From positions 104,812-168,811 of the forward strand of contig JAECUM010004374.1 of the NCBI GenBank assembly GCA_016617855.1: a DNA stretch of 64,000 nt, in the 5' to 3' direction. Position numbers and translations under genes: made by a program. Shown here piece after piece: positions 22,830 to 32,946 of this stretch. The DNA comes from Megalonaias nervosa. Lineage: Eukaryota > Mollusca > Bivalvia > Unionida > Unionidae. Within the stretch, counting starts at the first letter, position 1; each line of letters starts with the position of its first letter. The notes beneath the pieces are model-generated. The model made no database searches. It saw only the letters and a list, made by a program, of their open reading frames with translations, and was not told where the DNA came from.

Positions 22830-24465
22830 TGTAAAGGTGTAGTGGTACAGTGGGCTATGGTACAAATCCATTGGATCCGCACGGGATAGTATAAGACGAT
22901 CCCACCCCCAGTGGTTTCCCAGCTATGGTTAAAATAGTGCGATGATAGCATAGCATCACTGGGCGGAAGTCTTCCTTGATGACGTCAACGGCCAGGGCGG
23001 AAGGACTCCAAGATGCCACATTATATCAGTAGATTTCAGCTGTGGTCATCCAGTCTGGAGAGGGATGGGCGCCGCCAGGCTGTATCTTGCACATGACACA
23101 CGACATGAAGACAACTAACAATTCTTCCATACTGGATCGGTCGCAACCTGGGTCAACAATTACCGCGCATTCCGCTTCACACCAGGACGGAGGTGACTAG
23201 CATGCTACTGGTGCCCCCACTACCAAGATCCGTGGAAGAGACAACATCATCATTGGTACATGGAATGTTAGAACACTGAGGGCTGTGGGAAAGTTGAAAG
23301 AACTTACACATGAGTTGGAGAGGTACAACTTGAACATTCTTGGTCTCTGCGAAGTGCGCTGGAGAAACTTTGGCGAAATAATAACAGATGACGGGCATAA
23401 GCTCTGCTTCAGCGGAAGAGGGAACAAACACAATCATGGTATTGGATTTCTTGTCCACAAAAGCATTGTGAACAGCATTATGGCTTTCTGCCCAGTCTCA
23501 AGCAGGCTGATTACCATCCGCCTGAGGGCGAAACCCTTCAACATCACAATCATACAGGCCTATGCACCCTCATCTAACTATGATGAATACGAACTATAGA
23601 CTTTTATAACCAACCGCAAGATGTCACTGACAACTCACCCAAGAAGGACATTCTGTTTGTACAAGGAGACTGGAATGCAAAGGTGGGAGTTGATTCACAG
23701 ACAAACTGGCAAAGCACCTGTGGACCCATCTGTAATGCAGAAACAAACGAACGAGGACTCAGGCTCTTGGAGTTTGCCGCCTACAACAATATAGTGCTAG
23801 CCAACACGTTCGGCCCTCACAAAGCAACTAGAAGGTAGACCTGGCACAGTCCATATGGAAAACATCACAACCAGAATGACTACATCTTGGTGAAAAAAAG
23901 AAAAAAAACGATTCCGCACAGGACTGCATATCGCCAGAACACGAAGTTTCCCAGGAGCAGATATTGGAAGTGACCGTGATTTATTAATGACAACGTTTCG
24001 CCTCCACCTGAATATGATCAAAAAGCCTAACCAACCAAGAATCAAACTTGACCTTGAAAATTTTAAGGCTCCAAAAGTCGCAGATGCCTTCCAAGCAATG
24101 ATAGGTTGTAAATTTGCACGTGTGATAACCCTGGATTGCCAAGACAACGACCTAGAGTCCTTAACAACCACATTCAAAACAGCTGTGACTAGCACAGCTA
24201 GCGAGATCATTGGCAAATATCGTCGAACAAAGAAACCTTGGGTCACAACAGATGTCCTTGAACTATGTGACAAAAGAAGAGAACTGAAAAGGGGATAAAA
24301 AGATCATGAAGGAGCTAGAAAATACAGAGAGATAAACAACATGATCAGGAAAAGCATGAAAAAGGCAAAGAAATCGTGAATAGAAAGACAATTCTGCAAA
24401 ATCGAAGACAGTCTGAGTAGAAATTACAGCAAAATGGTATATCAGCTGGTGAAAGATCTCACAAC
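22830..24465 (+). mobile_element. RTE-like LINE, 5' part (endonuclease region), interrupted
   Basis: Noncoding 5' region, then an apurinic endonuclease domain: IIGTWNVRTL near 23250, LGLCEVRW near 23335, IIQAYAPSSN near 23555, and in later frames a GDWNAKVG-type motif near 23670 and a Trp-His motif near 23840. Several stops and shifts. The element stops exactly at the target duplication of Polinton B and resumes at 59411. The 5' limit is approximate. This family is widespread in molluscs ('craniofacial development protein 2-like' annotations). Confidence 0.8.
24460..24465. repeat. Target-site duplication CACAAC, left
   Basis: Identical to 59411-59416; removing Polinton B and one copy joins the two LINE halves without a gap. 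Confidence 0.88.
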
Positions 24466-24715
24466 AGTGGTGAAAGGGGGGGGGGGCGATATACGGACAA
24501 TGGGAATTAACATTACAAGACCCCCTGGGGGGATATACGAACAAAATTTATACGGACAAAAGGTTGGGCCTATAGACGGACAAGATGTATACAGACAAAA
24601 GGTTGGGTCTATATATGGACAAGGGAAAGTGAAACATAGGTGGGGTTTTGTGTTTTGTTTAGGCAAGAGAGCAAATCTTTTCGAGGCATATGAGTGGCCC
24701 TGAAAGGACCTTTGG
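24466..24715 (+). repeat. Polinton B left TIR
   Basis: Begins AGTGGTGAAAGGGG and matches the complement of 59157-59410 over about 250 bp with few differences. It holds six variants of TATACGGACAA spaced by roughly 20-40 bp, and at its inner edge a histone-like stem-loop reading outward. Confidence 0.93.
24696..24710 (-). terminator. Histone-like stem-loop in the left TIR
   Basis: Minus strand: CCAAA, then GGTCCT-TTC-AGGGCC, then ACTCA; CGAAAAGATT follows 10-15 nt later, like the purine-rich U7 target of histone genes. The CCAAA flank also matches the histone pattern. Loop is 3 nt. It lies 18 nt after the stop of the small minus-strand gene. Confidence 0.5.
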
Positions 24716-24728
24716 TTTTTTGTAAACA

Positions 24729-24893
24729 TTATTCCGTTAACATAGAGGGCATCTCACTGATCTTCTTCTCTTCCTCAAACTTCGTCTGACTTCTGGACCG
24801 TAGATGAGGACTCTCTTCAGACAACCTTGTCTCTCCACATAGATCCTTCGTCTCCAAACAGTCGTACCGGTGATCTTGATGATTGCCCATCAT
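24729..24893 (-). CDS. Small charged end gene of Polinton B
   Basis: 54 codons from ATG 24893 to TAA 24729-24731, rich in Glu, Lys, Arg and Ser. No family recognised. Supported mainly by the stem-loop just after its stop, mirroring the arrangement at the right end of the element. Confidence 0.35.
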   Translation of the reverse strand: MMGNHQDHRYDCLETKDLCGETRLSEESPHLRSRSQTKFEEEKKISEMPSMLTE

Positions 24894-25123
24894 GATTTAA
24901 CATACATGGGTAAGTTCGTGCGGAACAGCATCGAGGAGAGTAGATGATTCTACGTTTGTCTACATCTTGTGACGAGAACAGGTGAAGGGAATGAAGTGAA
25001 CTGCGGTTATTTATTGTGGAAGAGCGGATCGAAAGGGATTGAGTTCTTTTACCAATCCTAATACGCGTTACAAAATTCAGTCACAGGGTGGAATCTGTCT
25101 TCCAATCCGAAGAGAGCTGCTTG

Positions 25124-25145
25124 TGACGTCACATTCCCTATATAG
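25124..25145 (+). promoter_or_regulatory. CRE plus TATA promoter
   Basis: TGACGTCA (25124-25131) followed by TATATAG (25139-25145); GCAGTG about 25 bp later could be the initiator. The first ATG of the downstream gene is at 25195. Confidence 0.5.
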
Positions 25146-25194
25146 ATGCGCTAGCGTCTGTGCGCAGTGAATCGATGCGACATTGTTTTGAAAC

Positions 25195-25825
25195 ATGACG
25201 GAAACTAAGAAGACGATGAATTGGGGTGCACCAGCCGTGGAGAAGAGAAGCGATGGTATAGCAGCGGCTACCAAGGCCAGCACGGGTCTACTTCCAGAAG
25301 AGGTCGATTTTAATTGGGATTTAGTGGATTTTCTCTTCGCAAGAATTTGTTCCGGTACCTGCAACTTCGCCACCTTCTCCTTCTTTAATACACGTCGAGC
25401 ATTTTAAATAGAGACAGAAAGAAGAATTGGAGAAATTTTTACAGCAACATAAAGAAGCAGAACAAGCTTCTCACCTTCAACAGCAACAGCGAGAAGAAGA
25501 AGATGCAAGAAGGAAATGACAGGAAGAAGAAACAGCAGAGAAGAAACAAGATCTAGGAGAAAAGGAGGACAGTGAAAGTCAAACGGTGATGGTACTCTTA
25601 GACATTTTGGCAGAGTTAAGGAGCCTGAAACAAATGTATCAGACTAGTTTATAACGACACAAGAGAAAAAGACCTTCCCGAGCCAAACAGCCCAATCCTG
25701 TTACTACGCCTCAGATACCAGCCCTAGTGATTTCTATCAAATCATTGACAGGAGCAGGTCCAAAAGTAGACCTTCGCCATGGCAAAGGGATAAGGCAGTT
25801 AAAGCTGATTGCTTCTCGTTCCTGA
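25195..25825 (+). pseudogene. Coiled-coil gene of the Polinton B left arm
   Basis: The ATG 25195 frame is open to 25407. A Glu/Gln/Lys-rich coiled-coil segment then continues in another frame (25410-25650) with in-frame stops, ending in a basic C-terminal part near 25700-25825 (RHKRKRPSRAK, LRHGKGIRQLK). Unknown family, resembling in style the small genes of the right arm. A stem-loop follows 36 nt after its stop. Confidence 0.45.
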
Positions 25826-25861
25826 GTTTGTTTGTTTTTTCTAAAAACACAAACACCCAAC

Positions 25862-25877
25862 GGTCCTTTTTAGGGCC
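25862..25877 (+). terminator. Histone-like stem-loop with canonical 4-nt loop
   Basis: GGTCCT-TTTT-AGGGCC, flanked by CAAC and ATCC, with CGAAAAGAGA at 25890-25899. Six-base-pair stem and 4-nt loop fit the histone hairpin; one pair is U-G. Confidence 0.55.
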
Positions 25878-25989
25878 ATCCGCTTCTTTCGAAAAGAGAT
25901 ATTATTAATTTTGACAAAATCAATTGAAACTCAAAATCCCTTTTTTACTCTATGATGTACGTGTGTGAGTGCGTGAGTGTAGATCTTTA

Positions 25990-26092
25990 TCATTCTAAAA
26001 AAATCAAAACCAGCAAACACGTTTTTCTTTCTGGTCTATACTTTACATCCAATGTCACCACACAACACTTTAAAAAGTTCATAGACTTCTGT

Positions 26093-26137
<45 letters not shown>

Positions 26138-26564
26138 TTGAATTTCTTCACTTTTACATTTTTCTCTTCCTCTTCATCCTCACTTTCTCCTAGTCTTCTT
26201 TTCTTCTCTTTATGGACGTGTCGCGGTTCTCCCTTCGCCGAGGGCACCTCTTCTTCTTCCTGTCCGGAACCCCTCTCTACCTCCTGCTCCTGTTGATTCT
26301 TAGGGCAGTCTGAAGACCAATGTCTTTTCTCTTTACAATAATTACAGGTATCTTAACTTTTGTCTCTTTTGACGCTGGTCTTGCTTTTTTGGACGCTCTG
26401 GACATTCTGTAGCCCAATTCCCATTTCTTCTGACAGATATAGCAAGTATCTTGACTTTTATCTCGAAAGGAGGGGGAGTAGTCCCCCGGCTTGTCTGAAG
26501 AAAACTTTCGTATGACACCTCGCAAAGATCTGATCAGAAGTTCGATATGTGTTGGCTCTTCCAT
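25990..26564 (-). pseudogene. CCHC zinc-knuckle (Gag-nucleocapsid-like) protein
   Basis: ATG 26564. CYICQK near 26440 begins a first C-x2-C-x4-x-x4-C knuckle whose His position reads Asn and which is completed in a shifted frame. A second complete CCHC knuckle lies near 26300-26345, again in a shifted frame. The C-terminal part is Glu/Lys/Arg-rich with a GA-repeat-encoded Arg-Glu tract (26096-26133). Divergent from the polymerase gene. Nucleic-acid binding is likely; the source may be a captured retroelement gag or a cellular protein. Confidence 0.55.
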
Positions 26565-26616
26565 CGTTCTGATAGGTTTGAGAGTGAAATGAATACTGGG
26601 ATGGAAGACGCTGACC

Positions 26617-26652
26617 CTTTATATATACACTGGCCTGACATGAATATAAAGG
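26617..26652. promoter_or_regulatory. Divergent TATA boxes
   Basis: Minus TATATAAAG (26625-26617) faces the CCHC gene; plus TATAAAGG (26645-26652) faces the polymerase. The two core promoters are only about 20 bp apart. Confidence 0.5.
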
Positions 26653-26698
26653 GGTCCATGGCGTTTAAAATGTAGTCATCTGACTTTCTGCAATCAAG

Positions 26699-28589
26699 AT
26701 GAAACGATCGCATCATTTCGTGGAGAAAGGAGAAGAAAGAGACAGAAACGTGGCTTATCGCCTCGCACTGTAGATGAAGTATTGGCTCAGATCCATGCCA
26801 GAGATTTCGAAGATGATATGAGTGAGCCAGAATCCAGACCCAGAGAATCTACACCAAACCAAAGTCCATCACCACTATTAAACCCTGAAAAGTACTACCA
26901 CATTCGAGAAACGGACAAACGCTCCTTTAGAAAATTTAGAACCACGGCCTACACGTACACGGTGAAGTTTAAAGATTTCAAGTCCAACGTACCGCTGAAG
27001 AAAGCTGAGGGGTTCATCACCGATGTGTGGGATTCTTTGTTAACCACACTGAAACGGCAATGTGAAGCCAAGGAAGACGATCGCTTGAGACTCACGACAG
27101 TTTGAAATCACCCGTTTGGATCGAGTTTAGCAGCCCGGCAGAACTGACACCTCCCAAAGTCACCGACAAGATTCAACACGTGCAACAATCCAACGACAAT
27201 TTTCACTTCACCGACGGAAATCGAAACTGTACATGACCCACTGTTGCTTCCCCAAGGGACCGGACAACGCAAAAAGGTGTTTTTGGTAGACGAGTTTCGC
27301 AGCATCAAGCTCAGCATCGTTCAAATTAACAACACTCAAGACCAGATGTGTTTAGCCCGAGCCATCGTGGTGGGACGAACGTATGCTGACAAGAACGACA
27401 CGGCAGAATGGAAAAGAGCCTGGCAAACTATTCAAAAATCTAACCGAGCCAAACAACGAAGAGAAGCAGACCTCCTGTTACAGCAAGCAGGAATATCCAA
27501 AGACACGCCCTGTGGCATTCCTGAAATGTACAAATTGCAAGACGTCTTACCTTGAAAGTATACCCTCAAGAAGTGCCCGGACCTCTTTTACTGTGAGACA
27601 TGTGTCTATGGCTATAACAATCGAGAGCAATACAAGCATTGCGGATCGAAATGTGAGAGATGTTTGGCCTCTAAACCCTGTGCACAAGTGCATTGCCCTT
27701 CTTGTCAGCGCACTTTTGTTAGCCCTACCTGTTACCAACAACATCTGAAGACGCAAGGTTCACAGCAGAAACGCGCTTATCAACTCCTGAGATTGTACCC
27801 TACTTGTGGACAAGTGATAGGTACCAATAATATCAAGGCTCACGTATGTTCAGGAAAGAAACGATGTCACATTTGTCACCAAATCGTGGACTTGCAACAC
27901 GAATGCTTCATTCAAAAATACCATTCCAAACATCAAGATGACCAGAAGAAAGATAATTTCATCTTTTTTCGATTTCGAATGCATGCAAGAGACCTGTATT
28001 CACATTCCTAATTTCTGCGTGGCTCCTCAAACGTGCGAGAAGTGCATGCAAGAGCCTATCTTTAGTCATTGCCCTCACTGTAGCAAGATTCCTGGAGGAC
28101 GTGAAAAAATCTTTCGGGGACCGAACACGTTGGCCGATTTCGCCCAATGGATCTTAGACCCCATCGACGAGACGTGGAGCCAGGAGGACATCGAACATCA
28201 CGGAGACTGCCATCGCCATGCCACGGCGATGGCTCACAATTTCTCGGGATACGATGGACAGTTTTTTCTCAGATACTATACGGAACAAAGTACCGAACGT
28301 CCGAAAGTAATTTTGAACGGAGCCAAAATCATTTCCATGCAAGTGGGCCAAGTGCAGTTTAAAGATTCGATGAGTTACTTGGCCATGCCTTTGAGTCGAA
28401 TGCCTAAAACGTTTGGAATGACAGAAATGGCCAAAGGGTATTTTTTAGCACTTATTCAATATCGAAGCCAATCAACACATCGTTCTACCCCATTTTCCTG
28501 AGGCTAACTACTACGACCCCGTAAACATGCGCACCGAACAACAAGAAGCTTACTATGCTTGGTACCACACTCACGCCTCGGACCCCTTC
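26699..28589 (+). pseudogene. Polinton B protein-primed DNA polymerase, N-terminal half
   Basis: Basic N-terminal stretch (RRRKRQKR) near 26730, a low-complexity linker, a folded region (27244-27555), then a cysteine/histidine-rich section with many CxxC and CxxxxC pairs (27560-27930) typical of Polinton polymerases. The 3'-5' exonuclease follows: Exo I FFDFECMQ at about 27967 and Exo II HNFSGYDGQFF at about 28230. At least four frame breaks. The gene is cut at 28589 by element C and resumes at 44597 with the same reading frame across the 5-bp duplication. The exact start is uncertain. Confidence 0.9.
28585..28589. repeat. Target-site duplication CCTTC of element C, left
   Basis: Identical to 44597-44601; removing C and one copy restores the polymerase frame. 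Confidence 0.85.
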
Positions 28590-28995
28590 AGTAGTAAGGG
28601 GAAAGGCAGATTCTAGCCCAAAGACCCTCTCCACACACACCCCCACACACACCCCCACACACACCCCTAGGGTCTTTGGGCTAGAACACAGCCCTTTCCC
28701 CTTACTACTCCCATCCCCAGCCTTCCTATCTAAATCCCTTTCACAGCCCGATAAAATCGGGGGAAAACAAAAATAATTTTCAGTTATTCTGTTATCTGAT
28801 TGTAACAGATGTTGCCTCATCAATACGCTATATCAGCCAAGCCTTAGATGTTGTCTCATGTACGCAGTCTGAAAATCAATACTCTGCATCAACCAATTCT
28901 TATATATGTTTTAGTCATACAAACAACGTCACGCAAAACATAAAACATGTAAAACGTTGAGATGTGTCAGCAAGATAAAACATGTAGATTTTTCT

Positions 28996-29094
28996 GAACA
29001 TTCTAGAAAAACGCCCACGCAAAACATCAGAGAGCTAAAACGTGTAAATGTGTCAGCGAAATAAAACGTTGAGATTTTTCAGAACATTCCAGAA
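28996..29094 (+). promoter_or_regulatory. Two perfect heat-shock elements in the left TIR
   Basis: GAACATTCTAGAA (28996-29008) and GAACATTCCAGAA (29082-29094) both fit GAAnnTTCnnGAA exactly. The second ends 14 bp before the TATA box. HSF binding is inferred from consensus. Confidence 0.65.
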
Positions 29095-29108
29095 AACGTC
29101 CACGCAAG

Positions 29109-29173
29109 TATATAAAGCAGTTATAAGCACTTTCAGGAGAGACGACATCTTCACCGGGCGAAATCAGGTAAGT
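29109..29173 (+). promoter_or_regulatory. TATA box, leader exon and splice donor, left TIR
   Basis: TATATAAA at 29109-29116, a TTCAGG initiator-like site at 29132-29137, then CAG|GTAAGT with the intron GT at 29168-29169. This predicts a noncoding leader of about 33 nt spliced onto internal genes. The same unit in the right TIR points the other way. Confidence 0.6.
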
Positions 29174-29203
29174 GACGTTTTTCATATATTTTTAAATAAG
29201 ATT

Positions 29204-29704
29204 TCATACCCTATCATTATCATACTTTTTTTGATAATCATTTTCATACTTGCTGACTCTCATTGGTAGAATATCTGTTAACATACTGTCAATAATACGA
29301 AACTCACGTATCAAATCGTCCATATCATATTTTATACCCCGCAAGTAAGATCGTATCTGATCAAGTAATTTTTTATAGGTGATACTAGCCGTTTGGCAAC
29401 TATTTTTTTTAGTCGCGAGTCGAGGTTCTATCTTTTTACACGCTGTTCCAAGAGAAACACCAACCCCCGATATTATTAGCAAAAACGGATTTAATGATGC
29501 TCCACTTGAAATTATACCAGAGCTGGTCATCAGCAGTGGTAAATATGATATTATCCGAAGTATTTTGTTATAATACTTATAACATTTTTTCACACACCAA
29601 AGTTTTTTTTAATGATAAAATTTGTAATATTGCATTAGCGCGTCAACATCTTGTTTTGGAATTTCTTCTGAAACATGATTGAAATCAACTATACTTTCTT
29701 TCAT
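29204..29704 (-). pseudogene. Conserved membrane protein, element C
   Basis: Homologue of 19450-19957. The N-terminal part (from 29704, MKESIVDFNHVSEEIPKQD) is interrupted by one stop at the A-rich run near 29610; the rest is open to 29204 with the same long hydrophobic glycine-rich stretch. Located just inside the TIR. Function unknown. Confidence 0.6.
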
Positions 29705-29737
29705 TATAATATTTATTTACATAGTCCCCAGGTTTGA

Positions 29738-30851
29738 TTAAGTAGTTAATTGCGGTGTTTCAGCTACAAATTCCAGACACCACCAGTAAGACGCTGCGGT
29801 TATTGTTTGATCATCTGCTTCCAGCATAAATGTTTCTTCGGTATCTTTATTTAACACTATAGATACAACTCCAGAGAAAGCATCGATCGAATGACGCCAC
29901 AGATACGTGGTAAATATATTAAATTTTGCACCACTAAACACGGACAGCCTGTAAACACCAGTGACTTCTGCGGTATGTTTGATAGTGTTATTTTCCGGTG
30001 TCCATGTTGATGATCCTGATGCTACTGTGTACACAATATTTTTAATTTGTCTGTGTGGAATTTTAATCAGATTAGTTTTTTGAACAATATTAGGTATTCC
30101 ACTGACAATGTCGTTGAGTTTCGTGTTAATGTCAGCTAGTTTTATGTCAACGGTTGGTTGTTCCCCAAAAAATCTTTCAAAGGCTTGTTTATATTTCTAC
30201 GAAAATTTAAGAACGTTCTACATGTCTAGAAAAAGTAGCACTGAGTGTAGTCATTTCATCACCGATTGTTTTTAATGATGTTGTTATTGGAATTTCCTTA
30301 TCATCAACATACTTTTTCGTTGCAGCATCAAAATCAGATTCTGGTGTTCTAAGATTATTAATGCCGTTATTGTTCATGTTGAGAAATGCACGCATTTTAC
30401 CACCGTTGGCCAATACGTATTTAGATTCTTGATCGTCGACATATTTCTTTGTTACAGCGTCTGTATCTACGGCTGGATTTCCAAGGTCTATAATTTTATT
30501 TTGATTCATAATAATGACACCCGTGAATGAATCACCAGCTTTTTTGACATAATCGTTAATCGAGTTACCGGAATCTTCTATCTTACCTTAATTAGTAAAA
30601 GTAACAATATTATTAACAACCGCGGTGGGAATTCGTACAAGTACATTTGACAGTTGTACGTTACTCGTCTTTAATCGTCCTTGTTTATCCTGGAAAATAA
30701 CAACTTCATTTTGATCCACACTTGTGACATTTAATAAATTATCAATCTCATTTCTTAACTGATCAAGAGTTGCGTACTTGGATAAGTCACCTTGATAACC
30801 TTCAGTCAATAAATCTCCTGTTAATGTTCCAAATTTTGTATAGTAGCTCAT
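29738..30851 (-). pseudogene. Fibre/spike-like protein, element C
   Basis: MSYYTKFGTLTGD start as in A, then a region unrelated to the A shaft (30820-30600), an in-frame TAA at 30588-30590, then two tail-fibre repeats with DAxTKKYVDD, a frameshift near 30205 and the conserved C-terminal head (YTVASGSSTWTP, TYLWRHSIDAFSG, SYWWCLEF). Compared with A, the anchor and head are kept while the outer shaft differs in sequence and repeat number. It is divergent from the ATPase gene (68 bp gap). Confidence 0.7.
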
Positions 30852-30919
30852 TATTTATTGTCCTACATAAAATTGTCAACATTAGTTAGGTTAATATTAC
30901 ATAAAATTATATAACAACA

Positions 30920-31591
30920 ATGGCGACGATATTAAACTTTGATACAGAGCGGTTGGTGAAACATAAACATAATAATGAACTTCCAGATTGTCATTATCTT
31001 ATTGTTGGGCGAACTGGATCTGGAAAAACAAATCTGCTTATGAACTTACTTCTCGGCGATAATTTTAACTACGATCGAGTTTATATTTATACAATTAATC
31101 CGCAGCAAGATAAGTACGAGCTACTAAGCAAATATAATGACAAACTTCGTGATGATCTTGAGGCTGGTGAAGATTTTTTTATAATCAGACAACAAGATGA
31201 TCTTATTCCAGTTAATCAACTTGACTCGGATGAACATAAGATAGTAGTTTTTGACGATATTCCGCTAAATAATACGGAGATGAACAAAATAAGATCGTAT
31301 TTTTCACTGTCACGTAATAAGAAATGTAATTCTGTTTATTTAGCTCAAGGTTTTTATAATGTTGATAGATTTATTCGGCGAAATACTGGTTGTTTTATAT
31401 TATTTCCGGGACTGGATAATGTTGACGTTAGAAATATCGCGAACGAGCAATGCGGTGATGTAACAAAAGATAAATTTATCGACTTATATCATAGAGCTAC
31501 AAAGGATAAATATAACTTTTTCTTATTTAATAAACTTGCAAATGATCCAACTAAAATGTTTCGCTGTTGTATTGACATTTACTTGCAGTAA
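30920..31591 (+). CDS. FtsK/HerA-type DNA packaging ATPase, element C, intact
   Basis: 223 aa, no disruption. Walker A GRTGSGKTN at residues 30-38, Walker B KIVVFDDI at about 107-114, and arginine-rich NVDRFIRRN in the second half. Length fits Polinton/adintovirus packaging ATPases. It heads the rightward structural gene block. A TATA-like ATTATATAAC lies just upstream of ATG 30920. Confidence 0.9.
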   Translation: MATILNFDTERLVKHKHNNELPDCHYLIVGRTGSGKTNLLMNLLLGDNFNYDRVYIYTINPQQDKYELLSKYNDKLRDDLEAGEDFFIIRQQDDLIPVNQLDSDEHKIVVFDDIPLNNTEMNKIRSYFSLSRNKKCNSVYLAQGFYNVDRFIRRNTGCFILFPGLDNVDVRNIANEQCGDVTKDKFIDLYHRATKDKYNFFLFNKLANDPTKMFRCCIDIYLQ

Positions 31592-31638
31592 TGTGTTTTC
31601 CACTTCTTAAAATTTTATGAAATTTATATATAATAATT

Positions 31639-32891
31639 ATGGACAAACGAGCAAAATATAGAAAACATATAGAAGATCTGAAAAAACTTGCTCAATCTCA
31701 AGCAGCATTTAAGCAAAAAGTACAGCAAGCACGACGTGGACAAATAACTGCCGCAGAAACAACAGCTACGATTCTCAAACCAGTTACTGAAGCACTACTT
31801 GGAAAACAACCTGAAACTAGGACACTGTCAGACGAAGAAGTTAAACAACTTCAAGAAAAAGGTTTAGTCGGGCTTGTTAAGGAACAAGAAGAAGCAGCTG
31901 CTGCAAAAATTATTAGAAGATCTGATGAAGAAAAGTTAAAGTTAGCTAGAGAACTTGTAAAACATATTGCTGATCCTGCTGCTAGACAAGCTGAACTAAG
32001 ACTGCTATTAAATAATCCACTTTTACTTGAACAAGATTATCAGAAAGAGTATCAGTTGATCCGATTGGAAGAATGTTAGACGAGATGAAGGAAAAAATTG
32101 AAATACCAAAAAGTAAAGTTCAAATAATGTTGGAGGAGATGTATGAGGAAGAAAAAGCTAGAAAAGAAGCATTTAGAAAAGAACATGGACTAGATATCCA
32201 AGACGAGATAAATTTTAAAGATGCTCTAGAGAATATAAATAATGAAATAAGAAATTACGAGTACGAATCGTTTAACGAAAAATACAATTTTAAAAATGTG
32301 AGAGTACGAGATATTAAAAGAATTGAATACAACGCTGAAGAAAAAATTAGAGAGCTAGAAAAAATTAAAGAAGAAAGTAAGAAACATTTAGACGATGTAA
32401 AACTGGAAAATGAAAACTACCGCGACAGTGCCAGACAATACCGACACTGGATTATCGCTGATCTTTATATCAAAGCTATTCGTAATATAAAAAATAACAT
32501 ATATCGTGGTCATCCCTCTAGTGGTTTGAGTAGTGAGGCAAAAGAAATAGATCAAGTACGTATGAAAGCTGATAAAGTTGTCTCAAAGGACATAAAAGAT
32601 CCTATTGAAAGACAAACTGAATTAAGTCGGCTGGTTGATGATTATGATGAACTTGATAAAAGGTTAAAGACAGCTGCAGGAGTAAAAGCTGGAACTGGTG
32701 TAAAAATATTTACATCAACCGCCGAAATGATAGGTAGATTAATGCTATTAATATCATCAAAAGAAGCTGAGAATGTTAGTGTTGAAATTGATAATGAAAT
32801 TATTGATATACTTGATCATCTAAGATCGGAAAATTTATTAACATCTGACGAGTATGAAACTTTACACCGCGACTTAATCGCGGCGACTTAA
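31639..32891 (+). pseudogene. Coiled-coil virion protein, element C, split by a frameshift
   Basis: Two overlapping frames, 31639-32079 and 32073-32891, match the N- and C-terminal ends of 16337-17440. The N-terminal blocks (AKYRKHI, KPVTEALLGKQPET) and the C-terminal end are close, but the middle is largely different. A short overlap of the two frames could also be read as two genes; comparison with A favours one broken gene. Confidence 0.6.
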
Positions 32892-32946
32892 TTTTATAAA
32901 TATTAATGTTGTAAATATCAATTTTATACAAATATAATAAATAACA

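Larger units (their letters stand above)
28590..29184 (+). repeat. Element C left TIR
   Basis: Matches the complement of 44000-44596. The outer 120 bp (28590-28709) fold back on themselves: AGTAGTAAGGGGAAAGG at the tip and its complement at 28691-28709, with a 17-bp inner stem (TCTAGCCCAAAGACCCT) and a CA-rich loop. The inner half has two related segments of about 85-90 bp, each with a heat-shock element, then TATA and a splice donor. Confidence 0.93.

Noticed and set aside
22982..22990. CRE-like TGACGTCA near 22.98 kb
   Set aside because: Lies in the LINE 5' region without a TATA box or gene start; probably chance, unlike those at 25124 and 55318.
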